From NCBI GenBank assembly GCA_023014485.1, contig JAJOZX010001072.1, forward strand, positions 920,997-984,996: 64,000 nucleotides of DNA. The letters are read 5' to 3'. This document shows, in pieces, positions 10,241-22,300 of the stretch (the first letter of the stretch is position 1; every line of letters starts with the position of its first letter). The translations under genes were made by a program, and so were the position numbers. The stretch is from Bathynomus jamesi. Taxonomy: Eukaryota; Arthropoda; Malacostraca; Isopoda; Cirolanidae. The notes beneath the pieces were generated by a model. That model worked only from the letters and a program-made list of their open reading frames with translations, was not told where the DNA came from and did not search any database.

Positions 10241-12591
10241 TCAAGCCTCACGGTATCCAAAGGGAACAGTGTCGTAGGTGCCAGGTAACTAATATCTTTT
10301 CGTGAAGGTGTTACGACACACCTTTGTTCCCCTAAATTCCTTCACGCCTCCCAACTTCTGTACCCGGAAGTTATGAACTTCTACAACCAGGTGGGATGGT
10401 TGGTCACCCTCATTTTCATCTCCTTCCCAGCTCACTAGCTCTTTGAGCGAATTAAAGTTAACGATCTGGCGATTTGCATAGTTAAGAGTGATCTCTTTAG
10501 CCTTCACGATGTATTTGAACTCATCACCAACCCTCACACGTACCCCGTAAGTTTTTGGCCGAGTGGAAACAAAAGAATCGGCGTAGGCGCTATCTCCATA
10601 CTCATCCTTGATCTCGTCAGTCAACTCTCCCAGGAATTCGGCAATTGGAGGCATATATTCACCTTCACTCTCCGTGAATATCACACTATCTCTATCTGCG
10701 TACAGAACCCTCCTGCCAAGAGATCAGACACCAAAGTTTGATGCATGCGTACTGTTGTGAAACTTGCTACAGGTATATGTGACACGTGACGTATCCGTAG
10801 ACATTTTTGTTCTGTTGTACCTTATTATGTAAAAGTTGCCACATTCACGATCTCCACGACTTCTTTATCGATAGCGTTTGCGTAGTCCCACACTTCATTA
10901 TAACTTCGAGTTAGATGGACGTTTCCCTTGTCTGTATTCTGGGAAAATTTCTCCCAAAGCCTATTTAAACAACTTTTCACTAAAGCGCTTGCCAGAGTTT
11001 CGCACAATCTGGTCCCGCTCAAGCTGTATACTTTCACGATCGCGGTAACGCTGGATATATGCTGTTTTTTTCAAAAAAGTTTTTATATACCGTGTGAAAA
11101 GGTTGGGAAGCTTCTGGAACCTCCACACCTCATAAATCTTCAATATTCTGTACCCGTGACGAAGGGTCAGGGCTAGCTCAGGACTTGTATAAACGCCTCT
11201 GATCTTCCTCTGATTGAGTGTATGGTTACAGACCTCACTGTTAGCCTCTGCACACTTCACGCACAGGGGAAACATGAGTTTATGATCTATAACAACGGGC
11301 AAGATTGGCATCCATAAGTCGCGAGGGGGGGGGGAGTACATCTACGAAAGAAGCGCCAAAGTAGTTCTCGTTCAAATTAGCTGAGAACTCCTCGATGGTA
11401 GGCAGGATTGGACCCACGACTTTTTCAGCTGCGCCTACGGGGTACGGGTTGTTCTTCATCAAGTAAGGATATAATGAGTAGAAATCGCAGTAATGAATCT
11501 TTACCCGTTCCGTAGCTGGAAAGTATAGTTTGAAGGGGTTTGTACGTCCTCCAAACAAATTATCGCCGTATTTAAGGGGGTCCAGCACCACCATACGTTT
11601 CATAGCCCTTATTTCTTTCTTCGGCCTCCATCCAGGCGTCATATTCGTGTTCCCACAAAATCTTGTAAGTGAATTGGAAGCTAAAAGTTGGTCGCGTGTA
11701 CAGGTCCATGCGAGACTGTCAGCAGGGGATCTGCCATGGATATCTCCTATGATACCACACTCAGGACGACGCCCAATGATCTTGATTGCCACTTCTCCCG
11801 TGTTGCGCGCATGTTTTATGTATTCGCTTGTCTGTTATTGTATGTGTGTGAGCCAGTAAATAGTCTTATACCGATAACTGCGCGTTTCGGGGAATGACCT
11901 CTTTTAGAGGTTTGAAAGCATACTCTAAGTACGCGTACGTCATTCACACAATAACGTTCATATTCATACGCTATACTGTAAGGATTATCTTCATTAAATC
12001 TGTTGTAGTAGCGCTCAAAGTCTTCACGGTCGCTTGCATTCATGCTGTCATAGTTAAAGTAATGTTTGGGTGGTGGTATTCCTCCGTAATTTAAAGTGTC
12101 GCCGTTGAGGAATGTGTAAGGGAAGTACCCTTTTGAAACTTCAGCGTCTCCACTCATCACCTTGGGTAGCTTAGCTAATTTACAAGGTGTAAATAACAGT
12201 GTGTCTTTAAACTGGACATTTCCTCTTATCTGCATCTGTATAAGCTTGTTTCCTCTTTTCAAAGGTTCACCTGTAAATATCTCTGAGGATTCGTGCTCAA
12301 GCAGTTCCTTATAAAGAAATTGTGTGTCAAACTTTGCTGCGTTATGCGCAAGAATATATAATGATTTTTTTTTAATTGGTCCGCTAGCTTGACAACATAG
12401 TCCACAAAGAGTTTCACTGGGGTGTCGCTTGCAGTCATCTTAAAATTGTTTGTTTGTTTACCACATTTGTTTACCACATTTACGGCACTATCACAATCAA
12501 TGTTCATACACTCGTCACGGATAGTCTGGCTTACAAGTAGGTGAGGGATAACCTCTTTGGTTTCTGGGTTTGTATATGTCTCGTTGTCATA

Positions 12592-13951
12592 CAGGGTGGG
12601 GCACGGGAACCAAGTGTTTTTGGAATAATCAGGAAAATGATATTTATTTTTGTAAAGAAAATATATTGGTAGAACAACATTCGTAAGAACATAGCATTTC
12701 ATGTCATAATAATCATGTACCGAAAATTATATCTGGCATATGATGTCCTTGGCCGTCGACGCATTGTTGAAGGCGTTTACGAAAATTGGCCTCCACTCTT
12801 CCCAGCAGGTCTCTGTTGATTTGGATGATTTGTTGACGGATCGCTTCCTTCAATGCATCTAATGTACGGGGCTTGTCCTCGTAGACACGTGACTTGAGGT
12901 ACCCCCATAGAAAGAAGTCACATGTGGACAAGTCAGGGGACCGAGGGGGCCATGCAATGTCACCAAATCTCGAAATGAGATGGTTGGGAAACAGGGGGCG
13001 AAGAACAGCCATTGACGCTCTGGCGGTGTGGCGTGGCCCCATCTTGCTGAAACCACAAATGTCGACGAGCAATACGCCTTCTTCGTAACTCAGGGATGAA
13101 AAAGGTGTTCACCATCTCAATGTAACGCCCAGATGTTATGGTAACGGTAACCCCATTTTGTTCGAAGAAATAGGGACCGATGACGCCAAAGTTTCCCACC
13201 GCGCACCAAACTGTAACCTTAGGGCTATGCAGCGGTTTTTCATGGAGTTGTCGCGGATTTTCAGCAGCCCAATACCGACAGTTTTGATTGTTGACGGCCC
13301 CATTAAGGTGGAAATGGGCTTCATCACTCATTACCACCATCATGTTTTCATTCTGCTCATAAAGTGCAAGCATTTCCTGTGCAAAATTCAGTCGTTGGGG
13401 GCAATCGTTTACATTCAATTCCTGCACCATCGCTAACTTGTATGGGTGAAAATGTAATTCTTCATGCAAAATCCGTCTAACAGTACGATTGCTGATTCCG
13501 AGTGCAGCTGAATGTCTCCGAGCAGAGCGGCCTGGGCTTTGCAACATCGCTTGTCTGACCCTTTCAACGTTCTCTGGAGTACGCACAGTGCGTTGCGGCC
13601 CCTTCGGTTTTGTTTTCATTATTGAGCCTCCTGTTCGAAGATTGTTAACCCAACGTAAGATTGTGTCACGAGCGGGAACAGAGTCATTTCGATGAATGTT
13701 GAATCTGCGGCGAAACGCACGCTGAACTGCTGTCACTGACTCGCCACTCCTAACAAAATGATCATACGCGAACATGCGGTGTTCTAACGTCCACTGCTCC
13801 ATGATGGCACCTGAAAGATAAAGGTGAGTGTTAGTTAAAGTTAAATGCTATGAACCCAGGAATGGAATGCTACCTACCGCACGCCCCTCCCATTCCTAAT
13901 GGCCGATTACTAGCTATTCAAAAAACACTTGATTCCCGTGCCCCACCCTAT
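12592..13951 (-). mobile_element. mariner-type transposon, 1360 bp, inserted in polB
   Basis: The ends are inverted repeats of about 35 bp beginning (C/T)AGGGTGGGGCACGGGAA. The dinucleotide TA flanks the element on both sides (12590-12591 and 13952-13953). Removing the element leaves one TA and joins two stretches of the DNA polymerase in the same frame, so the polymerase was older. The repeats are still similar, which suggests this is a younger layer than its host. Confidence 0.93.
12713..13802 (-). pseudogene. mariner transposase (DUF4817/DDE_3 type), one frameshift
   Basis: Cut-and-paste transposase in the nucleus. ATG at 13802; residues 1-65 form the N-terminal helix-turn-helix region (M-E-Q-W-T-L-E-H-R-M, W-V-N-N-L). 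A second HTH with R-R-I-L-H-E-E-L-H-F-H-P-Y follows. The catalytic core has S-D-E-A-H-F-H-L-N-G (first Asp), W-F-Q-Q-D-G-A (second Asp) and W-P-P-R-S-P-D-L-S-T-C-D-F-F-L-W-G. With 41 residues between the second Asp and the Asp of T-C-D, the spacing is DD41D, as in rosa-like mariners. A 2-base loss near 13055, just after the second Asp, shifts the frame; the C-terminal half continues in another frame from 13072 to 12713. About 350 residues in total, the usual length. The protein is otherwise free of stops. Confidence 0.9.
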
Positions 13952-14260
13952 AGTATACAGTTATGCAAGGATTATTTTTAGGCTTGGTATCTTTCATAGA
14001 AAAAACATGCTTTACACCATCCGCCTTAGATTTCTCATAGCATGTACAGTATTACAGCGAATTTAATCACACATGTGCTCGAATTTTCCCCAACTGTCCA
14101 TCATATGAAACATGCCGCACTCTCAAATTTTCATTTTCTTGCACGTCCCATTTGATTTATGGAAATCAAAACAGAAATGATTGAAAAACGTGCGTCTACA
14201 CACATTATAGTCCCTTTTCTCGGTTTCAACTACTCGACTTTCACATTTGGGGCTTTTAAA

Positions 14261-14296
14261 CTGCTCGCAAACCATGTGACAATGGTTTGCGAGCAG
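14261..14296. repeat. perfect 15-bp palindrome within polB
   Basis: CTGCTCGCAAACCAT and its exact reverse complement are separated by GTGACA. It lies in the cysteine-rich part of the polymerase relic and the reading frame passes through both arms, so it is probably fortuitous or a small repair product. Confidence 0.6.
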
Positions 14297-16186
14297 TGTT
14301 TTACTATATCATCCATGAACTCGAGACACCCCTTACAGGAATCATGGTGCCTGCCATACAGCTTTTATCATAACTCGCGTAAAGAGTCCTTATATTGCGA
14401 ATGGGGATGGGTGGGAGTACGTTGTCCCCGACAAACCTAAAATGAGTAGAGGTTTTGTATGATCTCTCACACAGCTTTCAAAAACATATACAGTCCTACG
14501 ATGATCATCCAATCCAAATACAACTATACGCACACCCATTTCCTGTTCTAACCTTCTCAGCTCTTCAGGCCCCATATCACAGTCAAATTCGAGTCTGCAG
14601 TCTGTGAAACGTTTACGTGCACACTGTACAACCGTCGGCAACCAAATTTTTTTCCCAACTGTATCTACCACAGTAAACATATGAGCCAAGATTATTGTCA
14701 TAAAGCCTCAACCGTGACCGAGATTTGTGTGGTTTCTAAATATTTGATAACTGTCAAAGTTAAGTGTATAAGGTTGGCCGTATGTCCCGCAACACGGAAA
14801 ACGTGGTCTATATCGATCGTGAAGTTATCCATGTTAAATTCGGTACTGCTTTGAGCGGCATGCATTATACGCCCCAAAATGTACTCTACATCTTCGGCAG
14901 CCAGACGTCTGTAGGGTATTACTACCCAAAAATCGTCTCTATCTCCATCATCTGCCCCGAACTCGAGGCACAGCCTCGTCCTGGCTTCACGCCCCTCCCT
15001 GTTTTGAAGGGAAAACTCCATAATACGCTCAACTAGGCGCCGCAGTCCATGTTCAACACCATTGTTATACATGGTTCGCGGATCGACGCTGACTACGTAG
15101 CGGTTTCTAGTCAGGGTCGGGGTAGAAGTGACGTTGCGCACCAGTTCGAATCGAGGTGGAGGGCACAGCGGGAGGCGATATTGAATAGGAATAAATGGGT
15201 ACAGTTTTATTTGTAGAAGGTGCTACTCCATAATTAACAGGCCTTGCAAACAAAATAGTTAGTGACTCAAATAAGCTTCCTTCCCTTCTCTGAGAATCCT
15301 AGCATATATATTATCAGGTCCAGCAGCTTTATTTGACTTCAATGTATGAATCACTTGCCTAACACCATCCTTCCTTATATAAATTTTATCAAGAATGCCT
15401 GAGTTTACAGAATCTAAAGAATTAAAATCAAAGTTATTAAAATTTTCTTCAGTAAAAACAGAGCTAAAATAATCATTAAAAATACCAACAATATCCTAAT
15501 CATTTTCATATCCTTTCATGTTGAGCCAATTGTATCATTTTTTTTTTGTTATTTGTAAAAACTAAAAATTTCTTTGGATGTCTATTGCTATATCTAGCTA
15601 GATTTATTGCACTTTGCTTTTTGCTGTTCTTAATCAAACTTTGCCTACCAATCCCAATTAATCTTTTACCAGCTTTCACCTTCAAAACTGCCATTTTCTC
15701 TAACCAACTCATTGAAATTTTCGGCTATGAGTCATTCTCACTGAATCAACAGTTATGACTCACTGACTCCATTCCTAAGTGCATTCATCATAGAATACAG
15801 AACTCCTACCCAGCATCTCAAAAGAATTTATCCACCAGTAACTCAGTTTGTTGGAACTGCCATCCACTTATGATGTATGACTGGGCTGTGACAACATTTA
15901 AATGACTTGAAACCAATCACAGGCAAGGGTGGTCCAATCATCATCCTTACATGATTACTGAGTGGTCATCCTCTGACTGTACACTAATACAGAATCTCGT
16001 GTCAGTTTGAGTCTGCCTTTCTGGAAATATAGTACTACTCATCTTCATTGATTTTTAGAAGAACTTGGAAACCCAATTCTACCTTCGGTAGTAAATGGTC
16101 TGGTTATTCTTTCTTAATGACTTCTCTCTTCACTGACCAATCTGACTGCCCAATTAGGCCTATATTGATGAACAGAGAATACTATA

Positions 16187-17826
16187 TATCGGGTGGCCCA
16201 AAAAAAACGCCTTGAGATTTGAACATCAATGATTTAAAAAATATGCAGTTCACACTTCCAAAATTTACAAAATTTTTACCTCAATCTATTGGTAAGCCAT
16301 CATAAAAATTTCAGACCTCTACATAAAATACTTTTTCCACAGCTGAGGAGACAATGAGGTATGGTGAAAAAAACTAATATCCTAAATCCTAAATGTGTAT
16401 AGTTGTACCTGACAACTATTCTAAGACTTGTAGTAGTTTCCTTAGCCCGTGGATAATCTGTTAGTCTCTGAAAAATGTCAGATGATATAGGCTACGCCGA
16501 TCTTAAATATTGTTTTTTAAACTTACCCTTCAAATTATGGTTCTAACTAATGGTGAAAAAGCGGTGATTGAAAAGTGTTTCTTAGTGAAAAGATGGACTG
16601 GGGCAAGAATTCTGAGGGAATTTCCAGGAATAACTTGTAATGTTACGTCTGTGAAGAATAATTAAAAAAATTAAAGGAACCGGTTCGACGGCACGGAAGC
16701 GTGGAAGTGGTCGGCTTAAAACAGTTTACACTCAAGATAATATAGCAATGATCGAAATGATGAGCCTATCACAAGAGGATCGACCTGGGTCACACTGCTC
16801 TCAGAAGAAAATTGCAAGAAATTTAGGTATCAGTCGAAGTTCCATGCAAAGAATGAAGAGAACGGTAGGACTTAAAGCATTTAAAAGGATCCGTGTTTCA
16901 AGACGCGACAGCAATGTAAGAGCTAAAAGGAAAATTCGTTGTAGAAAATTGCTTGGTAGATTTTCGTCCAATGTTAAAAAAAATAGTTTTTACAGATAAA
17001 AAAGATTTCACCATCGAGATTGCTCGAAACTCCCGGAACGCTGTTGTTTATGGTTGGCGTAAGGAAGACATTTCTCCATCGAGACTTTACCACCAGACAA
17101 GTCGGTTTTCCAAAAAACTCATGGTATTAGCGGGTGTATCGTGGAATGGAAAGACAAAAATTCATTTCATTTCAGAAAATAAAAAAATTAATTCAGAAAC
17201 CTATGTAAATCTCTTAGATGAGAATCTTTTGCCTGATTGTCGGCGTCTGTATTATGAAACGATTTCACACTCCAACAAGATGGTGCTACAGCTCATACTA
17301 GCAAGTTCACACAGGATTATCTACAACAGAATGTAGCCAACTTCATTGGAAAAAACGACTGGCCCTCGCAATCACCTGATTGCAGTCCAATGGATTATTG
17401 CATAAGGAACACTCTAACAGAGAAGATTTATGAAGGCCAAACAGAAAAGTTTACAGAAATGCAATTAAAGAAAAAAATACTCGAATGTTGGGACAAAATA
17501 AATAACATTAGCAGAAATCAGAAAATGTATCACGTCGTTGAAGAAAAGGTTAAAGTTTGTAAGCAGGACGGCGGACATATTGATCATATTTGTTGATAAG
17601 ATGTGAATAATAAATTTTTTTCAGTTTATCATATTCGTTTTTTTCACCATACCTCATTGTTCCCTCAGCTGTGGAAAAAGTATTTTATGTAGAGGTCTGA
17701 AATTTTCATGAAAGATTATCAATAGGTTGCTGTAAAGATATATAAATTTTGGACGTGTGAACTACATATTTTTGAAGTTATTGATGTTCAAATTTCAAGG
17801 CGTTTTTTGGGGGGGGCCACCCGATA
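16187..17826 (+). mobile_element. mariner-type transposon, about 1640 bp, long inverted ends
   Basis: The inverted repeats extend about 190 bp, starting with TCGGGTGGCCC at the left and ending with GGGCCACCCGA at the right, and include the shared block CCATACCTCATTG.(C/T)TC. TA dinucleotides flank the ends. The element is inserted into the LINE relic at 15250-18450, between its endonuclease and reverse transcriptase parts. Confidence 0.88.
16537..17596 (+). pseudogene. mariner transposase, DD37D type, frameshifted
   Basis: ATG at 16537 begins a paired HTH DNA-binding region (R-W-T-G-A-R-I-L-R-E-F), continued after an indel at about 16660 and then in frame from 16748 (Q-K-K-I-A-R-N-L-G-I-S-R-S-S). 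The catalytic domain has V-F-T-D-K-K-D-F (first Asp) at about 16990, L-Q-Q-D-G-A-T-A-H-T (second Asp) at about 17285 and W-P-S-Q-S-P-D-C-S-P-M-D-Y at about 17380. There are 37 residues between the second and third Asp, the DD37D (maT-like) spacing. At least three frameshifts separate these blocks. The C-terminal helix is open from 17390 to the stop at 17596. Inactive as it stands. Confidence 0.85.
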
Positions 17827-18450
17827 TAACTTACCTAAAGCCACTTAGCTGTTACTAATAATAGGTTCGCAAAGCACAATTTTATTTTTAATCATTTTAA
17901 CTATGTCCTTATTCCACTACAAAGGTTTCCTAGTTTTGTTATCCCAAGTAGTTCTAAAGGGAATCCATCTATGCTGTATAGCCTTTAAATTTTTTTTGAA
18001 GCTAGCCTACATCTGAATAACATTTTCATTGGCAAATTCTATGGTCCACCTTATTGATTCTAACCATTCATAAAATTTTCTACTTCTGAAAAGTTACCTT
18101 TTCAAAAGCAAAGAACTAAATAATCATTGCTGAACAGATTCCTATTTAATTCAATCATAAAATTTATATGATGATGATCAGTATTTCCTAGTGACTCTCC
18201 TACTTTATTTAGTTCATTAATAACTTTGTAATCATTCGACAGAAGCAAATCTGAAAGTGATTGATCTGTAGTCCATTTACTTACAGACTGCATTAGAAAG
18301 TTACCATTACAACATTCAATGAAGAAAGTCTTCTCTATTATCAACTTCTAAAACATTTCAGTCTCCTAGAATTAATGATCTATCATTATATCCTTTTTTC
18401 ATATTTCCTGAACTATATTATCATCAACTTCCTAAGTTTAGCTTGGAGGT

Positions 18451-19320
18451 CAGAGTAGGTACGAATTGACCCAACCCAGTTACCTCCACTCCCACTTTTT
18501 TTCCCCTTCAGAGTGTGCTTGCCTGAAAAAAAACCTGAAATATTTTTCTAAAAAGTTCCTTAAACTCTTTTATATACTTAACTTTTAGTCATATTTTTTA
18601 TTTGATTGATGATTAGGGACTATATCCACCCTTTTTCAAAATCAAAATATGTAGTAGTCCTTCTTTAATTTTTGTAAACTATTTGAGTACTTGTCAAGTT
18701 TGTGTAGAAATGAAAAAACTCGGATAGAAAAAGAAAAGTTCAATGAACCAATTTCAGTTACTGGAACACTGATTGGGGGTGATGGAAGTAGATGGCAAGC
18801 CAGGCAAGGACAGGGACAACCTCAGGATCAGATGAGGTTGAAGTTGAAAGTGATTCTCATTCTCTTGTGGAATTTTTAGAGATGTGTCTGTATCCATTCA
18901 GTTGTTTAGCTCAATTCTAAGCTACACTGTTCGCATTTCACTTTTGAAGAACTTTCAAGCTCTTAGTATTTTGTGAATGTTGAAGATTCGGATGGTCAGT
19001 TCTTAAGAAGTGCTAAACTTTATTATATGTAGGTTTTAAAAGCCCAGGATAAAGCTAAATAAAAAGTAATTTAGACCATAAAAGTTCAAGTTAACCGCAG
19101 AATTTTACATATAGCCTATTTAGAGATACAGTAATTTCAAATCCTTTCCACCCAGAGTGGAAAATTTATCCAGAAACACTTACTTTAGTTACTGTTCCAA
19201 CAACAGTATTTTATTCTAATAATCTCAAATCAATCATTATTTAATGAAATTTTATTGTACTTCAAGCTCCAAGGTATACAAATAATTTAAAAGAATGCAA
19301 TGGCTGGAGCTGTAAATATA
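18451..19320. other. no gene seen
   Basis: AT-rich spacer between two LINE relics. One frame of 62 codons (18691-18879) is low-complexity and shows no motif. No inverted repeats or target duplications were noticed. Confidence 0.5.
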
Positions 19321-19340
19321 CATATAATTGCTGTTGTTGT

Positions 19341-22300
19341 TTAGCCGATCAGCCCACCCTGATCGAGCAAGCCGGCGGCACGCAGGTAACCGATCGCCCT
19401 CTCCGGAGTGGACCAGAGGTTCAGCGCACTAGTGATGTTGTGTTGTGTACGTTGTTGTGCTACAGCGGTATAGTCTGTCATAATGTGTTCAATTGTTTGT
19501 GGTGTGTCCTGGCACAGGTGGCAGGTGTCGTCTATGGAGTTGTCTAGTCTGTGTTTATATGTCCGTAAGTTGGGGTGATGTCCACATCGGAATCGTGCTA
19601 AGTTAACTCGATCCGATCTGCTCAGGCTGATCTCTGACCTGTTAATGGGTGGCGGCTTCGCACCTAGGACCGCATTCGGACCGAGTCGTGTCAGTGCTTT
19701 GTGGGTTAGGTGTGTGTGTATGTGTTTTCTGTACTGTGTGATGTCTGTGGGGCGTGGTATGGAATGGAGTATTTGGTTATAATGTCTCTCTGGTGTTACC
19801 TTAATGGTGCGAGGTGTCGATGCATGATTGTACATGTATTGACAAGGGTGTTGTGGGTTAGTTGTCGCTGCTGCCATGAATTGTGTTCCCCTCATGTCTA
19901 AATGTTCCCTAACTTTCAGTATTTTAGTTTCTGTGTGCAGGTGTTCTATTGGTATTGTTTGAGTGCATCCTGTAATGATACGAAGTGTGTTGTTTTGTAT
20001 TGTCTGTAAGGTGTTTATGTGTGTGTTTGAGATAATGGGTGCTCAGCATGGGCTAGCATAGTCCATAACTGAGCGAATATATTGTTTGTATATGAGTGAT
20101 GTTGTTTCCTGCTGGTGTCCAAAGTTTGTGCCTGTTAGTACCCTAAGCATGTTAAGTCTTGATGTACATTTGTTTTTAATGTCCTGAATGTGGTTGCAAA
20201 AGATAATGATGTGTTGTATGTGACCCCAAGTATTTTGGTCCTGTGAGTGTGTGGAATGTTGGTGTTGTTTAGTGTAAGCTGTGGAGTTACCTGGTGTTCT
20301 TTTGTGTTGCTTGTAAGCAAGGTGATGGTTGATTTTGTGGGCGCTACTTTGAGTCTATTGTGTGTGAGCCAGTCTTGTATACTGTTTATGTATGTTTGTA
20401 GGTTATTTGTAGCGGTGTCGATGTTGTTGTGGGTGGATGTTAGAGTGATGTCATCTGCATATGATGATAAGGTAAGCTTGTTATCTATGGGTGTTAGAAT
20501 GTCATGCATGTATAAGTTGAAGAGTGTTGGTGAGAGAACAGAGCCTTGAGGGACCCCGTTCGGAAAAAGCTTGTTTTTGGATGACTTGCCATTAAATGTG
20601 ACATTTGAGTATCTTCTTCAAAGATAGTTGCTCAGCCACCTTTTGGTGTTATTGTGCATGTTTGTGTTCAGTATTTTGTTTATGAGAGGGAAGCGTTGGA
20701 TAGCATCAAATGCTTTACTAATGTCTATTGTTGCTAATAGTGTACGTTGAGCTGGTCGTCTGGAGTTGATGCCATCTATGATGTGCTGCGTTAGTGAGTA
20801 ATGTCGTGGTTGAGTGGTGAGGTTTGAATCCATGTTGAGTAGGCGATAGTGGTATGTGTGGGTTGGTGATTTGTAAGATTAGTCTTTCTGTTACTTTGGA
20901 AGGTGTGCATAGTAAAGTAATGGGTCTATAGGAAGCTGGTTCTGTTGGATTTTTGTTTGGTTTGAGTAGTGTAATAATTTTACCTTGTTTCCATATGTTA
21001 GGAATAATACAGTGTTGGTATGAATATGTGCTGATATTTGTGAGAGCTAGTATTCCTTGTGGGCCCAAGTGTTTAAGGTGTATGTTAGATATGTTGTCTG
21101 GTCCAGTAGCCTTCGAATTCTTAATGTTTTAGATGATCTTGGTGGTCTGGTCTGTATTGAAGAGTGTAATGGTCGTGTCGAGTCTGTAGGTTTTCTTGCG
21201 TCTGGCCGTTTGTCTGTCTGTGTGTTTCTGGTTGTTTCTCTGTTTAAGTGACTTATCTTTGCGTAGTGATTAACTAGAATGTTAGCTTATTGTGTGTATG
21301 TTGGGATATTATTTTGGCTGCGACAGATAGCCACGTGTGAGGTGTGAATGCCGCTGTTAGAGTGGGTAATGCTGTTTATAGTCTTGTATAGCCTGGATGT
21401 ATCTGTGGAGTGGCTTAGCGTTGTTATGAATTCCCTAAATGTTTCTGTTTGTTTTTCTTTGAGTTTGTTGTTTATTTCTGTGTTGAGCTGTTGTATCTGC
21501 TGTTTTATGGCTTCTGTGTGTGATGTTTGTGTGTTATGTTTGAGGTTGTTACGTTGCCTTATGAGGTGGACTATTTCTCTAGTGTAATTTGGGTTGTATT
21601 TCCTAATGTTGCCCTTGGGTATGTATTGGTTTGCATTATTGATGATCTGATTAAATGTTTTGAGTGTTGTATTGATGTTTATGATGGGTGTGCTGTTTAA
21701 TGTGGTGAACTGTTCCTCAGTCTGTGTTGTAATGATGATAGGCAGGTGGTCTGATGACAGTTGTTTTCTGTTCTCCAGTGTGTATGTGTTGCTAGTGAGG
21801 GGGAACAGAACGTTATGTACGGGGAGGAGTTTGAGTATCCTGCTTGATGTGGTATGTGTGTATGTTCTTCTGTATTGTTAAGAATGAAGAGGCTGTTTAG
21901 TTGTGTGGCTATATTGGCGCCTCTGGTGTTGCTTTGGTTGTACAGGTACCAACTAGTGTCTTTAGCGTTGAAGTCTCCTCCTAAGATGACATTAGTGAGA
22001 GAGGGCAGATTGTGTAACTGTGGATTGTAATTGGCTGGCACCTGAGGTGAACTATCTGGTGGGATGTAAATGTTGATTAGTGTGGTGTTGTGTTTTGCGC
22101 GTGTTTTAATGTTAACTGCCTGTATTTCTATCGTGTTATCTGCTTGGATTGTGTTTGTAATGTTTAGGGTGGCATCAGTGTAGCTAATGCTTTTACATAT
22201 GTAAGTGATGAGTCCACCCCCGTTACCCCCAGTACGGTCTTGACGGATCGCCGTGAAGTCAGGGATGGTGGGTGTTTTGTGTGTACGTTTTAGTTTTGTT

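Larger units (their letters stand above)
10241..15222 (-). pseudogene. polB: Polinton/Maverick-type family-B DNA polymerase, broken and interrupted
   Basis: This is a relic of the protein-primed DNA polymerase of a Polinton, the enzyme that copies these large virus-like transposons. Reading right to left: an N-terminal domain with the family pattern of charged blocks (15222-14400), a cysteine/histidine-rich region (14400-14000), an Exo I block split by a mariner, Exo II with H-N-A-A-K-F-D near 12345-12313, Exo III with Y-C-V-N-D near 11940, Pol motif A as D-F-Y-S-L-Y-P near 11470-11490, a motif B-like K-x3-N stretch near 10965, motif C as Y-A-D-R-D-S near 10695, and the characteristic C-terminus T-Y-D-T-V-P-F-G-Y ending at TGA 10241-10243. 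Several frameshifts and stops break it, including a TAG at 10289. In motif C the usual Thr between the two aspartates is Arg. No integrase, packaging ATPase or capsid gene was recognised in the window. Confidence 0.88.
15250..18450 (-). pseudogene. degenerate CR1-like LINE, EN to start of RT, split by a mariner
   Basis: Minus-strand remnant of a non-LTR retrotransposon. At 18400-18102 I read the end of an apurinic-type endonuclease: L-I-L-G-D followed by N-V-L-E, then L-G-N-T-D-H-H-H-I-N-F, the Ser/Thr-Asp-His block. At 17950-17826 comes the linker with W-N-K-D-I and I-K-N-K. After the mariner, 15712-15506 has N-R-H-P-K-K-F and 15420-15260 has L-K-S-N-K-A-A-G-P-D-N-I-Y-A-R-I-L, the entry block of the reverse transcriptase. 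The sequence then stops where the Polinton polymerase begins, so the 3' half is missing. Many stops and frameshifts; clade call CR1/L2-like is tentative. Confidence 0.65.
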
